Shown piece by piece: positions 9,640 through 21,103 of a stretch of DNA of 64,000 nt. Each line of letters opens with the position of its first letter. The first letter of the stretch is position 1. Both the position numbers and the translations under genes were made by a program. Origin of the DNA: Macrocybe gigantea (taxonomy: Eukaryota; Basidiomycota; Agaricomycetes; Agaricales; Callistosporiaceae); NCBI GenBank assembly GCA_011319805.1, contig SJRY01000252.1, positions 62,001-126,000 on the forward strand. Reading direction: 5' to 3'. The notes below the pieces were generated by a model. That model was given only the letters and a program-made list of their open reading frames with translations. It did no database searches and was not told the origin of the DNA.

Positions 9640-10572
9640 AATAATAAAAAAACAGCAATACTGATGTCAAATGTCAGTGTTGCAGCTAATCAAAAGTATA
9701 AAATGGAGGCAAGGATGTCATTGGACATCCTTATAGCAAGACTGAGGCAGTAGTGGGGGTGAAGTGGGCATTGGACATCATTATCAGAAAAGAGGGGGCC
9801 AGATGACAAAAAAGCACAATGCTGACATCAAACATTGGCATTGCAGGTGACTGGGGGCATAAAACAGAGGTGAGGATGTTGTTGGACATCCTCACAGGGT
9901 AACTGAGGTGGCAGAAGAGTGGGAGAATGCATAATGCATCCTTCAAGAGGAGATACAGGTGGAGAGAATAAAAAAGCCCCAATGTCTGTTGGCATTGGGG
10001 CTCTGCTGTTTGTAGAACATTGCTGAGGATGTCATTAGACATTCTCAGGGGGTAATTGAGGCAGCAGAAGAGGAGGACACTATTGGACATCCTCCTCAGA
10101 TTGGTAGAGGAGTGGATGGGGCCAGAAAGAAAAAGATGGGCATTGGAGCTCTGCTGGAGCCATAGAATGTGGCTGAGAATGTCATTGGACATCCTCAGGG
10201 AGTGACTGAGAGGGCATGCAAGGAGAGAATGCTGTTGGACATCCTCCTTGATGTAGTGGGATAGTGGATGGAGTTAGCACAGTGAACATCCAATACTGAC
10301 AGGCATTGGGGTTGCTGTAGGCATAAAACAGCACTGAAGATATTATTGGATGTCTTCAGCATGTGACAGCAGCAGTTGAGAATGTGAAAACACCATTGGG
10401 TGTTCTCCTCACAGAGGTTGGAAGGCAGGTAGTGACAGAATGGAAAAGCTCCAATAGTCAGCATTGGGGCTTTGCTGGAGCTATAGAATGAGGGCGAGGA
10501 CATCATTGGATGTCCTCATGAGGTGACCAAGGTGGCAGAAGAGGAGAATGCTATTGGGCATCCTCCTCAGGA
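9640..10572. repeat. About 160-bp tandem satellite built of palindromes, ~6 units
   Basis: Hairpin type 1 has arms like GAGGATGTC and GACATCCTC around ATTG. It recurs at 9711, 9872, 10024, 10174, 10336 and 10496, a spacing of 150-162 bp. Type 2 (CCAATG...CATTGG) recurs at about 9656, 9816, 9977, 10137, 10290 and 10451. A third palindrome (GAGGAnnATGCTATTGG...CATCCTCCTC) follows type 1 in most units. Units also share GCATAAAACAG and GGTGGCAGAAGAGG. No coding potential. Its right end abuts the truncated LINE L1. Confidence 0.8.
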
Positions 10573-10577
10573 GGCAG

Positions 10578-12263
10578 GATAGCAAACTTGGTCGCTTCGT
10601 ATTGCATACGTCGTGCCAGCATCTTTTCGACAAGCTTGCCGAGGGTGTTCAAAAGCACAATCAGATGAAAGGCTTTTGGGGTATCATATGCAGGTTTGCC
10701 AGGCTTCGGAATGATAACCGACAAGCTCTGCTTGAAGTAAGAGGGCCAATGCCCCAGGTCTAAACATGCATTTGAAATGTTTAAGATAAATGCAGCTACG
10801 TGAGGGAATTTCACAAGCTGCTTGATATGGCTCCAAGACAGATGATCTGGTCCCGGAGCCGATGTATTGCTACAGGGCTCCAAGGACTCTCGGAGCTCTG
10901 TAGCAGAGAACGGGACCCAATCCCGCTCTGGATGTGCTTCAAGGTCATTGAGGCGGTCCAAGTTAACTGCATGGTCAGATGCAGCGTTATAAGACTTATC
11001 AAGCGCATTCCAAAGCGCTTCGATAGAGTTGCAAGGCTGTCCCTGGAAAGAGATAGCTTCGTAGTCGGGTAGAGGTCTCTGTTTCGTCCATGCAGCTAAA
11101 TCCCATGGACGACGAGACTTTTCTGCAACTTCCTTGATCCGTTGATCAAAGAAGGCATGTTTAGCATCTTTGACAGCTCGCCGCCAGATGCGATGATCTC
11201 TTTCAGACCGGGTTTGTCTGAAAGTATCAAGAGTCTCGGAGCAGTGCTGGTTCCACCAACCCTTACTCCGTTTTGAGAGCTTACATTCCTTAGAATGTCG
11301 ATTCCAGGCTCGATCAATGGCCTTCGATAGTGTCGACAGGACACTCTCGAGGTCGTTATTAGTCTCGATAGGGACACTGTCCATTCCGAGAAGATCACCA
11401 GCAATATCGGAGATAAACTCCGGCATGCTGTCCTTGCTTAGCATTCGTCGCTGGATGGATAAGTCTAGCAGAGGAACGTCCAGTACAAGTGACATCGGTA
11501 CATGGTCCGATGTTAGCTTGAGTGCATCTATCATGCGAGGATGACAATCCCCACTATCGATGGGGACGAACATCAGGTTGATAACCGAGGGCCGAAGCTC
11601 CGGGTTATGTGAAATGAAAGTCGGTCCAGGATTACTAGGTTCCGACCATTCTAGACCGAGGTCAAGAGCTGCATTACACAGCATCTCTCCTCGAGAGCGC
11701 TGCGAATTATGAACTCTATCCCAGAGTTCATAATGACAATTGAAGTCCCCTCCAAGATAAATCAAGTTGGGGAAATCGGGATGCTCTGCACAATCATGCA
11801 AGAGACGGATGGCGCTAGCATCCACATCAGAGTATGCATTAGCGAGAAAGAGAGGCTCGCCAGGGGTGGCAAAGCTAACAATCATAAGATCGCGACTATC
11901 AACTAGGTCCCGACGAAGGGATGGATGCAGGCGACGAAGCCTGTTATGTACATAGGCCATAACCCGAGGAGGATCCTCGAGAGATGATCAGCGGACGATA
12001 CAGGTCCAGTCTGGATGAGTGGGACCACCAATTACTGCCTCGCCCTCAACATTGAGGGCAGACGGAGCGTGTCTTATGAGATTCCAAGCAGGTTCTTGGA
12101 AAAACAGAATATCATAATCCCTCCCGAGAGTAGAGAGGAGCATGTCCATGTGTACATATTTTCTATTTACATTCTGAGAGAAAATACGAAAAGAAGAAAT
12201 CAATGAGCGTCCCCTTGAACCGGGGACCACAGCCGAGGCTGTGCTACCCGAGGAGACACTCAT
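10578..12263 (-). pseudogene. LINE L1 ORF2: AP endonuclease and N-terminal RT
   Basis: ATG at 12263. The endonuclease nicks the target DNA. Its motifs are SQNVNRK, FFQEPAW, GGDFNCHYELWD and LTSDHVP. RT begins with APGPDHLSWSHIKQL and FKQSLSVIIPKPGKPAYD and breaks off after RMQYEATKFA at the satellite junction. TGA at 11990-11988 replaces the Arg codon of the C-I-V-R-R segment. Otherwise the frame is open for 469 codons. The catalytic F-x-D-D box, RNase H and zinc motif are missing. Confidence 0.85.
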
Positions 12264-14104
12264 GATGCATCGGCCTCCGCATTACGCTGCGGGGAGGCAT
12301 TAGGATGATTGCTACCTGATCGTTTGCGATCACGTACCAGCTTATAGTGTTCCTTGATCCAATCTGGATCAAAGCGATTTTTCCAGTCGTCGGTGGAATG
12401 GTCTCGGCTGCAGCTGAGACACTTAGGAGGATGAGGGCAGGGCTGGCCCGCCAGAGTAGCCTCGTGAGGAGGGTTAGCCTTGGGTCGAGCCTTGCAGCAT
12501 GACGCCAGGGTGCGATGGTGTTCCTTTCTGTGAGATTCCCCACAGATCGGACAGCGGAGAGATTGCTGGTTGCACTTCAACGCAGAGTGCCCCCAGCGCC
12601 AGCAGCGTTCGCAAAGAGGAACTCCCGGCGAAGAGAGAGCAGCCTTGAATCGGCAACGCCAATTCCTGACCATAACTGTACAATTGTCCAGAGCCTTTAC
12701 GTTCTGGCCAGTTGACGTGTCTTCAATGTTGAACCAGACGGTTGCAGTATCGGAATTCTTGGAGTTGCGCATGACACGCGGTACCCCAACAAGAGTAATG
12801 AGATCCGAGAAGGAAGAGTCTCAGAGAATCTCGTAAGCCTGCCGGGCAGTGATAATGCTACCATCGGCATTGAAATAGGGAACGTCGAGCAGTTTCAAAT
12901 AAGAAACGCTCGTCAGGATTGCGAGCTCGACAGTAGATCCTGCCAGAGCACAGCAGAGAGCGGCCTCATGCAAAATGCTGAGGTCTTTCGGAGAAGCCAC
13001 CCTCGTCATCAAGCAAGAGAATGAGGAGGCGGAATGATCCTGGATAGATTCGCATCGAATCCAGGACTTACCAGTGGTCAACGCCCTATTAAGGGCATTA
13101 AGGAGAGCTCCGGCGGCAACAGAATCGTTGTCAGCCGGAAAAGAGTAACTGACCCGGACGTTACGATGGGACAGTCCGTGAGAGGTGGACTTTGCCTTCT
13201 TCTTAGGTGGTCCAGACGGCTCCCCGGTTGCTTCCTTTTGCAAGGAGACAATCTTCTCTGCGGGGAGGTGTGGGAATGTCTTTGCCAGGGCTACAATAGC
13301 CTCGGCAGGAGTGTTGGCCGGTTGGGCCAGGGCTTGCGCATAGGAGCGCTTGCCGGAAGATGGGTGAGTAGCCCTATTGACCGGAGGAGGCGGTCCACGT
13401 CCAGGAGTCCGGGAACGAGATCGCGCACGAGGGGGTGGAGGAGGGCAGTTTGGGTTCCGAGCCGGTCTCAGAGGCGGGGTGCCCTGGTTCAAACGTGAGT
13501 CCTCCGGTCGCACTGTACCAGAGGGGGAGTGATGAGTGGCGGGATCGGCAAAGCGAGTTGATTTCCCGCGCGAGGGAAGATGCGCATTTACAATACTCTG
13601 CAAGCGCGCTCCGAGTTCATGCTGAGGTCCCTGAAGAGTAGGGACGGAAAACATGTTAACATCGCCAGCAGTAGCGACCAAGGCCGCAATACCCTCAGCG
13701 ATGGCATACTGGTAGCCCGCCGGGATGGAGACAGATGCTTTGCCGACCTTGAGGATCCAATCCTTAAGGGCGGCGAGGGACTCGGTGGCGGCCTTCGCTT
13801 CACCATGAAGGAACCGATGCCCTTCAGGAAAGATCGCAATACCGATAGAATTGTCGTTGTAAGCTGCCTCCGTGGACAGCATCAACGGAGATGGAGGAAC
13901 GGGGGGTTCGGTAGACCCAGTCCGATTCGAGGGGCCAGCGTCGTCGGTATCCATTAAACCGTCGCCACCTTGGAAGAGAAGGCTCCTGTCCCCCGAGGGG
14001 GGAGGAGCAGAGGGTCGAGAGGGGCCCGCGGGGGTCCGCCCAGGGTGCGGATTTAGCGGTGGAGGCCCACCGCCGCCAACAATGTTGAGCGGATCGTTGC
14101 TCAT
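12260..14104 (-). pseudogene. LINE L1 ORF1 (nucleic-acid-binding protein)
   Basis: ATG at 14104-14102. The N-terminus is Gly/Pro-rich (IVGGGGPPPLNP). A conserved block contains EGHRFLHGEAKAATESLAALKDW, a Pro/Arg-rich linker and a basic GPPKKKAKS. A globular middle is followed by C-X2-C-X4-H-X4-C (CERCWRWGHSALKC), CPICGESH and CLSCSRDHSTDD motifs. A CGA-to-TGA stop at 12823-12821 splits it, and a short deletion removes the last cysteine of the third motif (DDWKNRF). ORF1 proteins of this group coat the RNA. Its TGA overlaps the ORF2 ATG. Confidence 0.85.
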
Positions 14105-14880
14105 TGAAAAACTCTAATAAATCGGTGGATTTTCAGCCGATTTTCGCGATTTTAAGAACAGGGAGTGCTCAAGGATATAGGTATCCGGATCTGCAACCTG
14201 ATCAAAGATCGTCCCAAGTGTTGTCACCATAGAATGAGGAGTGCGATTTGTGAGAGTTGTTTACAGTTGTTTACAAGTGGGGGTTGTGGAAAGAGAAGCG
14301 TCGTCAGGCCTGATCCTCCGTTGTGCTATGGAGGTGGCCCATTACCCAGGAGTTTCACACTTTGGATTCAACTTGAGCGGTTACCTGGGTGTATTATCCC
14401 AGGGACCACTGACAGAGGAGTTAGGTCTCTCAAGCCAAGGACTGGAGACTGTCCAGCCTTGCTATGGCCCAGCGGTGTCAGGGGTGTGACCCCTAGTTCT
14501 GTTCCCCAGCAAATGGTTCGCAGATGCATTATGCATGCAGATCCCCATCTGTCTAAGGTCTCTGTCTTGCCATGTACCTGCCAGACTGGCATCCAATCTC
14601 ACAGCAAGGTTGCTCTTACTGAATGGGTCTGGATCTACTTCTGCCAACTTAAACAGGTGACGTACTGCAGTGACTAACCTCCGTGGACCCCTACTTCAGG
14701 CAGCTCATACAGTACCAGCTACCATGTTGGCTCAAACGCCATCAGGTGGTTATCAGCCTGATTCCTGGTATGGTCTCTTATCCTTTTGGCCCCTACGCTT
14801 TGAAATTGGAGATCACGTATGGTCTGCCAGATTAAGGCATTGTTCGGCACTTACATCCCAAGGCCATCCACACCAAGGGA

Positions 14881-15105
14881 TGTTAGATTGTATGTATTCA
14901 GGCACATTGTTGTCTCCCCTAATATCAAAGATACCGAAGAACCTAGACCAAATAGTATCTCAGAGTGAAGGTATATAGGATGAGGTGGTTGTAAATACAA
15001 CTTCTAAGTTGATCCATCAGGCCTGATAGCTCAGTAGTAGAGCTACTGGTATATGTCCAGGAGATCCTGGGTTCAATCCCCAGTCAGGACATCTTTTCTG
15101 TTGAA
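14881..15105 (+). mobile_element. 225-bp insertion in R1 carrying a tRNA-like unit
   Basis: It is flanked by CAAGGGA at 14874-14880 and 15106-15112, and is absent from R1 at 48870-48885, where the flanks are joined. It starts TGTTAGATTG and ends TTCTGTTGAA, with no obvious terminal inverted repeats. The only recognisable part is the tRNA-like unit near its right end. It could be an unusual SINE or a captured tRNA locus. Confidence 0.6.
15020..15091 (+). tRNA. tRNA-like gene or tRNA pseudogene
   Basis: The cloverleaf can be drawn. Acceptor GGCCTGA pairs with TCAGGAC (6 of 7), D stem GCTC/GAGC, anticodon stem ACTGG/CCAGG (4 of 5) with loop TATATGT, T stem CTGGG/CCCAG with loop TTCAATC. The A box is TAGCTCAGTAG, the B box GGTTCAATCCC, and a TTTT terminator lies at 15093-15096. 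Read canonically the anticodon is TAT, but position 33 is A instead of the near-invariant T. It is therefore probably a decayed tRNA or a tRNA-derived part of a mobile repeat. Confidence 0.45.
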
Positions 15106-15380
15106 CAAGGGAAACCCAGTCACATGAGTTAGGGTCATGTGACACTTGACCCACATTGTAGGATAAGTCACATATGTGATGCATAACCCAGCTTATGTCA
15201 CATGCCAGCTGCTTAGTCACATGACCAAGTCACCTTCTTTGTGGGAATAACTGTTATAGGATCATGATACTTCCTACCCACATCACGTAGAACCAGCTCT
15301 GGACACTTCCGAATGCAAACCTGAAGATGCCACCTCCAGGACTACCTGACTGTGTTTACTGCTATGCCAACCAGCCCTGA

Positions 15381-15545
15381 CCATGGGCTGTGCAATGCTG
15401 TGGACTGTGGATGAGTAAGACTGGAAAGAGATGACTCAAGATGACTAGAGAAGTGAAATGACTCAATGGCTGTACACTGCGCAGCATGATGGGGAAGATG
15501 AGGGATATGGGAAGGATAAGATAAGAAATTGAATGATCCTTTGGA
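15381..15545 (-). repeat. LTR-B fragment (reverse)
   Basis: The reverse complement of roughly the 5' half of LTR-B, from near the TTCTTATCTTATC block to CAGCCCATGG. Both ends are truncated and no duplication is visible. It lies between R1 and an old LINE. Confidence 0.8.
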
Positions 15546-15928
15546 CAGCATTCATAATACATATAACGACAATCATATTAGCATTGTGATCTTTCCAGAA
15601 GAAGATCAGTTCCTTCACAATGAAGCTAAGGCCGCTGCTGAATCTCTTGCTGCCCTCAAAGACTGGATTTTGAAGGTTGGCTCATTCTCTGTCTCTATTC
15701 TGGCAGGATATCAATATGCCATTGCCAAAGGCATTGCAACTCTTGTTAGCAGTGCCAGTAATGTCAACATGTTCTCCATCCCTATGCTTGACAGACCTCA
15801 GCACCATCTTGGAACATTTGCAAGAAATGGTCAATGCACACCTCCCTTTTCATGGAAAGGCAACTCGTTTCACTGATCCCACTCCTCACAGCTCCCCTTC
15901 TGGTATCATGCACCCAGAAGACTCCTAA

Positions 15929-17185
15929 TTGAATATGGGTGCTTGCCCTCTGAGACCACCTCAGAACCCGAACTGCCCTCCTCTGCTGCAACTGCAATCC
16001 TGCTCCTATACTCCTGGTCATAGACTGCCCCCTCTGGTTAACAGGGCTACTCACTCTTCTGCTGTTGACCAGTTCAGCAGCTGCCTTGAAATCTATAAGC
16101 TTCTTGGCAAAGACGAAGACTCTGTCAAGGCTTATCGTGCATTGCTCAAACAGGCACTTGCTGAGTGCCAGGTTGAGCCCAACTGTGTATACACAAGTAG
16201 TGATGGCACCATGCCCATGAAAGCAGATACACTCAGACAGTCCATGTATTCGTCCCAGGTCTACCGAGGCAATATGCTTATCTTCGAAACTCATCAGCCT
16301 GTCGGTAAAGCGACAAGTGATGACTCTGAGCTGATTGGATTGCGTATGTCAATCCAGAAGGCCATTGCACAGGATAGAGCTACATCCATCATGTGCTTTC
16401 TCAACTCGATGAATGCAATCAATCGCATTGTCGATTGCAACCCTCACTCTGTGCAGTCACATTCTATTGCACTGTGCACCTTATTGCAGGCTTGGTTTAC
16501 CCAGTCTGAGCTGCACCAGATTACATTCTGGCACATCCCCTCCTCTTGGAAGTGGGCTATTCAAGTCAAAGCACATGAGTCCATGCGTGGCCTCGACATA
16601 CCTCAGGGACTCCGTCCCTTGTTTACCATGGACACACTCCGCAAGGAGGCAGACAATGAAATGCATGCCTCTTGGTTCCATGACTCTGGAGTCAAGAAAT
16701 ATATTGGTGCCTCCATGTTTCGGTTCCACGATGCTGGAAAGTCTGAATTCTATGAGTGCCCGCTTCGTAAAAGAACAGGGTTCATGAAGTTGGTGACAGG
16801 CAATGAGCTGTTCACTCGGTACTGTCACATTGCATGCAGACATGCACTGATCAATGCGTATCGAGTGCGGTTCAATTTTGTCGAGAGCGATGAGTGCTCC
16901 TGTGGGTGGGGTCCTGAGGACTCCATCCACGTTATGACTTTGTGCCGCAAGTGGGACAGGCCAGCCGAATGCCAGTATGACACCTTTGTGCATTCCTGGT
17001 TCATTAAGTACCTGACGTCTAATAAGGCAGCTGGTGCTTTCATCCTGGATTCGGGGGCGGGTAACTGCCTCTTTGCAGCGGGGGATGCTCAGGGTTATGG
17101 CTCCTCGCAGGGCCTTTGCGTGGAAGCAACCGCAGCTGGCCTTCAGGCTGGGGGACCCAGAGCATCAATTCAACATGGTGTTTGA
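15929..17185 (+). pseudogene. 418-codon in-frame fusion of ORF1 linker to ORF2 RNase H
   Basis: The open frame starts in the Pro-rich ORF1 linker and, at 16064/16065, runs without shift into ORF2. It then holds the RNase H region (TSSDGTMP, DSELIGLRMSIQKA, CFLNSMNAINRI, HIPSSWKWAIQVKAHE) and the C-terminal zinc motif (CSCGWGPEDSIHVMTLCRKW). The last ~45 codons are 3' UTR-like. The fusion is a by-product of the LINE insertion. It is the longest undamaged RNase H segment among the old copies. Nothing indicates expression. Confidence 0.7.
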
Positions 17186-17514
17186 TGAAAGCAAACACCA
17201 AGCTTCATTGCATATTGCGGATTCTGCGACACCTGTCATTATGGGCCCATTTGGACCCTTTAGGTGGAACTGACCACGTCTGGCTCCTAGGAGCTGGGGG
17301 ACGTGGGCCGAGCAAGTGAGCCAGCACGAGCATGTGCCTAGGAGGCACGCGTACAGGCAGGAGACAGCAGGGTAAATATGCCCTCTATGTACATCCCTTC
17401 AGTCTGGTTTCCTTTGGACTAGTTGTATTTATTGTAGGTACCGTTGTGTATTTACAAGCAGACTGCCATCGAGCACCGCTATATAAATTGTTGATTTAAA
17501 AAAAAAAAAAAAAA
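16065..17514 (+). mobile_element. 5'-truncated old LINE inserted in LINE ORF1
   Basis: A 1450-bp 3' portion: ORF2 RNase H, C-terminal zinc motif, 3' UTR and poly(A). It is flanked by a 16-bp duplication, ACTCACTCTTCTGCTG at 16049-16064 and ACTCATCCTTCTGCTG at 17515-17530 (14 of 16 identical). This is target-primed integration of a truncated copy into an older member of the same family. Confidence 0.9.
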
Positions 17515-17585
17515 ACTCATCCTTCTGCTGGCAAGTGCTCTTATGTGCAAGCATTGGTCCAACCAGCCAATACTCCTGCTGAGGC

Positions 17586-17943
17586 TTTTTTTTTTTTAAA
17601 TCAACAATTTATATAGCAGTGCTCAATAGCAGTCCACTTGTAAATACATGAGGGTACCTACAATAAATACAACTAGTCCGAGTAAAACCAGACTGAGGGG
17701 ATGTACATGGAGGGTGCACTAACCCTATTCTCTCGTGCCCATGCCCATGCCACTTAAGCTCACACTCATGCTAACTTGCCTGATCGGCCTGTGTCCTCTG
17801 GCTCCTAGGAGCCAGATGTGGTCAATTCCACATAAAGAGTCGAAAAGGGCCCATAATGAACAAGCATTGCAGAGTTTGCAGATCACAATGGAGCTTGGTG
17901 TTCGCTTTCATCAAACACCATATTGACGTGATGCTCTGAGTCC
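17586..17943 (-). mobile_element. LINE 3'-end fragment (minus)
   Basis: It begins with a T run at 17586, the reverse of a poly(A), then the reverse of the LINE 3' UTR up to the GGGACTCAGAGCATC region. It is a severely 5'-truncated insertion into the ORF1 fragment at 17585. I cannot see a target duplication. Confidence 0.8.
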
Positions 17944-18715
17944 CACCTCTGTCTGCAATGCCCATTTGTAAACAAGTGTAAACAACTCACCGTCATCGCC
18001 TCTATCGCTCTACACCGTCATCAACTGGGCAGATCTCATATCAAGTTGCATACCTGAGTTCTACATACTCTTGAGCACCTTCATCTTTCATATCGTGAAA
18101 ATCGGCTGAAAATCAACCGACCTACCAGAGCTTTTCTATAAGCGATGACCTGCTCAATATTGTCGGTGGCAGCGGCCATGCACTGCTCAACCCGCACCCT
18201 GGACGGCCCTCTGCTGGCCCATTCCATTCCCCCACTCCTTCTCCCCCATTGGGCAATGCGAGCCTCCTCTTCTAAGATGGCGACGGTCTCATGGATACCG
18301 ATGACACCAACCCCCCTAATGCTTTTTTTTTTTTTTTTTTTTTAATTCAACAATTTATATAGCGGTGCACAGTGGCAGTCCGCTTGTAAATACACCAAGG
18401 TACCTACTATAAATATGACTAGTCCGAGGCACACCAGACTGAAGGGAGATACATAGAGGGCTGCACTGCCCTGTTCTCTTGTGCCCGCGCTCGAGCTATG
18501 GGACTCGAGCTCACGCATACTCACTCGCTCGAGCACTGTCCCCCAACCCCAGAGGGCCGGCTGTGGTCAATTCCACGTAAAAGGTCCAAAAGGACCTATA
18601 ACAATGCTGTTGCAGAGTTTGCGATTCGCATACCGCTTGGTCAGTGCTTCGGTCACTGACCCAACTGTTTAGGATTGTCCAGGTTGCCCGGACGATCTCC
18701 ACTACAGAACGGCAG

Positions 18716-21103
18716 TCACCCGCCGCCTGGATCCGGAATGAAAGCACCTGCAGCCTTATTAGATGTCAGGTACTTAATGAACCAGTGACGCACAAAGGCG
18801 TCAAACTGGCATTCGGTTGGTCTGTGCCAGTTACGGCACTGAGTCATGACGTGGACGGAGTCTTCAGCTCCTCGTCCGCAAGAGCATAAATCGCTCTCGA
18901 CAAAATTAAACCGTGCCTGATATGCATTGATCGGAGCATGGCCGCATGCAAGTCGTGCACAGCGAGCATAAAGCCCATTCTCTGTCACAAGCTTCATGAA
19001 GCCCATTCTCTTCCGAGAGGGGCGTTCATGAGAATTTGGCTTTCCTGCCTCATGAAAACGAAACGTAGAAGCACCAATATATTTCTTGTTCCCAGAATTC
19101 TGGAACCAAGTGCTATGCATATCATCGTCAGCCTCCTTTCGAAGGCCATCGGTGGTATAAAGGGGATGAAGCCCCAGAGGAACGTTCAGGCTTCGAGCGA
19201 ACTCGTGAGCCTCGACTTGTATTGCCCACTTCCATTTGGAAGGGACGTGCCAGAATTCAATCCGGCACTGCTCGGACTCTGAGAGCCAAGCTTTCAATGA
19301 TCTACAAAGTGCAATAGAATGCGACTGCACAGAGTGGGGATTGCAATCGATGATGCGATTAATCGCATTCATCGAATCCAGAAAGCACACGATGGAGTCA
19401 ACTCCATCTTGTGTGATAGCCTTTTGGATTGCCATTCGCAATCCAATAAGCTCGGCATCATCGCTCGTTGATTTGCCAACAGGCTGACGAATTTCGAAAA
19501 CCAGCCTGCCCTCGCGATAAACACGCGAAGCTGACACAGACTGCTTAAATGGCACTTCTGCTTTCGCAGGCACGGAGCCATCACTACTCACATAAGAGCA
19601 ATCATGCTGGGTCGAACACTAATGTTCAAGATGAATGCAGCTATGTGAGGAAATTTCACCAGCTGTTTGATGTGGCTCCAAGACAGATGGTCTGGTCCTG
19701 GTGCAGACGTATTGCTACAGGGCTCTAAGTCGGAGCTCGGCAGCAGAGAACGGGACCCAGTCCCATACTGGATGCGCTTCAAGATCATTGAGGCGATCCA
19801 AATTAACTGTGCGATCAGACGCAGCATTATAAGACTTATCAAGCGCGTTCCAAAGCGCTTCGATAGAATTACAAGGCTGTCCCTGGAACGAGATAGCTTC
19901 GTAATCAGGTAGGGGTCTCTGCTTTGTCCATGCAGCTAAATCCCATGGACGACGAGACTTTTCTGCAACCTCCCTGATCCATTGATCAAAGAAGGCGCGT
20001 TTAGCATCTTTGACAGCTCGCCGCCAGATGCGATGATCTCTTTCAGACCGGGTTTGTCTGAAAGTATCAAGAGTCTCAGAGCAGTGTTGGTTCCACCAAC
20101 CCTTGCTCCGTTTTGAGAGCTTGCATTCCCTAGAATGGAGATTCCAAGCTCGATCAATGGCCTTTGATAGTGTCGACAAGACGCTCTCGAGGTCGTTATT
20201 AGTCTCGATAGGGACAATGTCCATTCCGAGAAGATCACCGGCAATGTCGGATATAAACTCCGGTATGCTGTCCTTACTTAACGTTCGTCGCAGGACGGAT
20301 AGGTCTAGCAGAGGAACATCCAATACAAGTGCCAATGGGACATGGTCCAATGTCAGCTTGAGCACATCAATCATGCGAGGATGGCAATCCCCACTATCAA
20401 TGGGGATGAACATCAAGTCAATAACCGAGGGCCGAAGCTCGGGGTTATGTGAAATGAATGTCGGCCCAGGGTTGCTAGGTTCCGACCATTCCAGACCGAG
20501 ATCGAGAGCTGCATTACACAGCATCTCCCCTCGAGACCGCTGCGAATTATGAACTCTATCCCAGAGTTCATAATGACAATTGAAATCCCCTCCGAGATAA
20601 ACTAAGTTGGGGAAGTCGGGGCACTCAGCACAATCATGCAAAAGACGAATCATGCTAGCATCTACATCAGAGTAGGCGTTAGTGAGAAAGAGTGGCTCGC
20701 CAGGGGTGGCGAGGCTAACAATCATAAGATCGCGACTATCAACTAGGTCACGACGAAGGGATGGATGCAGGCGATGAAGCCTGTTATGTACATAGGCCAT
20801 AACCCGAGGAGGGTCCTCGAGAGATGATCGGCGAACGATACAGGTCCAATCTGGATGAGTGGGACCACCGATTACTGCCTCGCCCTCAGCATTGAGGGCA
20901 GACGGAGCGTGTCTTATGAGATTCCAAGCAGGTTCTTGGAAAAACAGAATATCATAATCCCTCCTGAGAGTAGAGAGGAGCATGTCCATGTGTACATATT
21001 TTCTATTTACATTCTGAGAGAAAATACGAAGAGATGAAATCAATGAGTGTCCCCTTGAACCAGGGACCACAGCCGAGGCTGCACTACCTGAGGAGACACT
21101 CAT
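18716..21103 (-). pseudogene. L2 ORF2: endonuclease and RNase H, RT core missing
   Basis: ATG at 21103. The endonuclease is complete and open (NVNRK, FFQEP, GGDFNCHYELWD, LTLDHVP where SDH is usual, so one residue is changed). A 5-bp loss near 19727 shifts frame at SNTSAPGPDHL. At about 19620 the RT segment AAFILNI joins directly to the region before YVSSDGSVPAK. The F-x-D-D catalytic box is therefore absent. RNase H and the C-terminal zinc motif (CSCGRGAEDSVHVMTQCRNW) are open from 19591 to 18716. Confidence 0.85.

Larger units (their letters stand above)
10578..14301 (-). mobile_element. LINE L1, younger Tad1-like copy, 3' truncated
   Basis: Read on the minus strand it has the family 5' end (ACGCTTCTCTTTCC at 14301), a 5' UTR, ORF1, and ORF2 through the endonuclease and the first part of RT. 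It stops at 10578 inside RT and joins the satellite, so the 3' half and poly(A) are missing. A LINE inserts 3' end first, so this is a later deletion or rearrangement. CpG content is high compared with the old copies. Confidence 0.9.
14302..15380 (-). repeat. Non-coding repeat R1, copy 1 (reverse)
   Basis: This is the reverse complement of a repeat also found at 25073-26273 and 48566-49487. In its own direction it starts with a tRNA-like head (GGGCTGGTTGGCATAGC, 15378 leftwards), passes a stretch of CACATG/CACGTG motifs, and ends near AGGCCTGA. The head lacks the segment with the B box, apparently lost between two TAGTCCTG repeats. A 225-bp insertion sits at 14881-15105. No coding capacity. 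Confidence 0.75.
15546..17585 (+). mobile_element. Old LINE ORF1 fragment interrupted by another LINE
   Basis: 15546-16064 covers the ORF1 block from AYNDN (here NTYNDN) through EGDQFLH-like, KDWILKVG and the Pro-rich linker to RATHSSA. The ORF1 sequence resumes at 17531 (GKCSYVQALVQPANTPAEA) and is cut again at 17585 by a minus-strand LINE end. The 16065-17514 segment is a separate insertion with its own duplication. CpG-poor, old copy. Confidence 0.8.

Noticed and set aside
9640..10572. Regular palindromes resembling a CRISPR array
   Set aside because: The ~160-bp unit is far too long, the sequence between hairpins is also repeated, and the context is eukaryotic retroelements.
15020..15091. 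Confident functional tRNA-Ile(TAT)
   Set aside because: Position 33 is A, two stems have mismatches, and the unit lies in an insertion. I kept it only as tRNA-like.
15929..17185. 418-codon frame as a new host gene
   Set aside because: A LINE insertion with a 16-bp duplication at 16049-16064/17515-17530 explains the fusion, and both halves are retroelement protein.
18323..18342. T runs as transcription terminators
   Set aside because: They are the poly(A) tails of minus-strand LINEs, each followed by the reversed 3' UTR.
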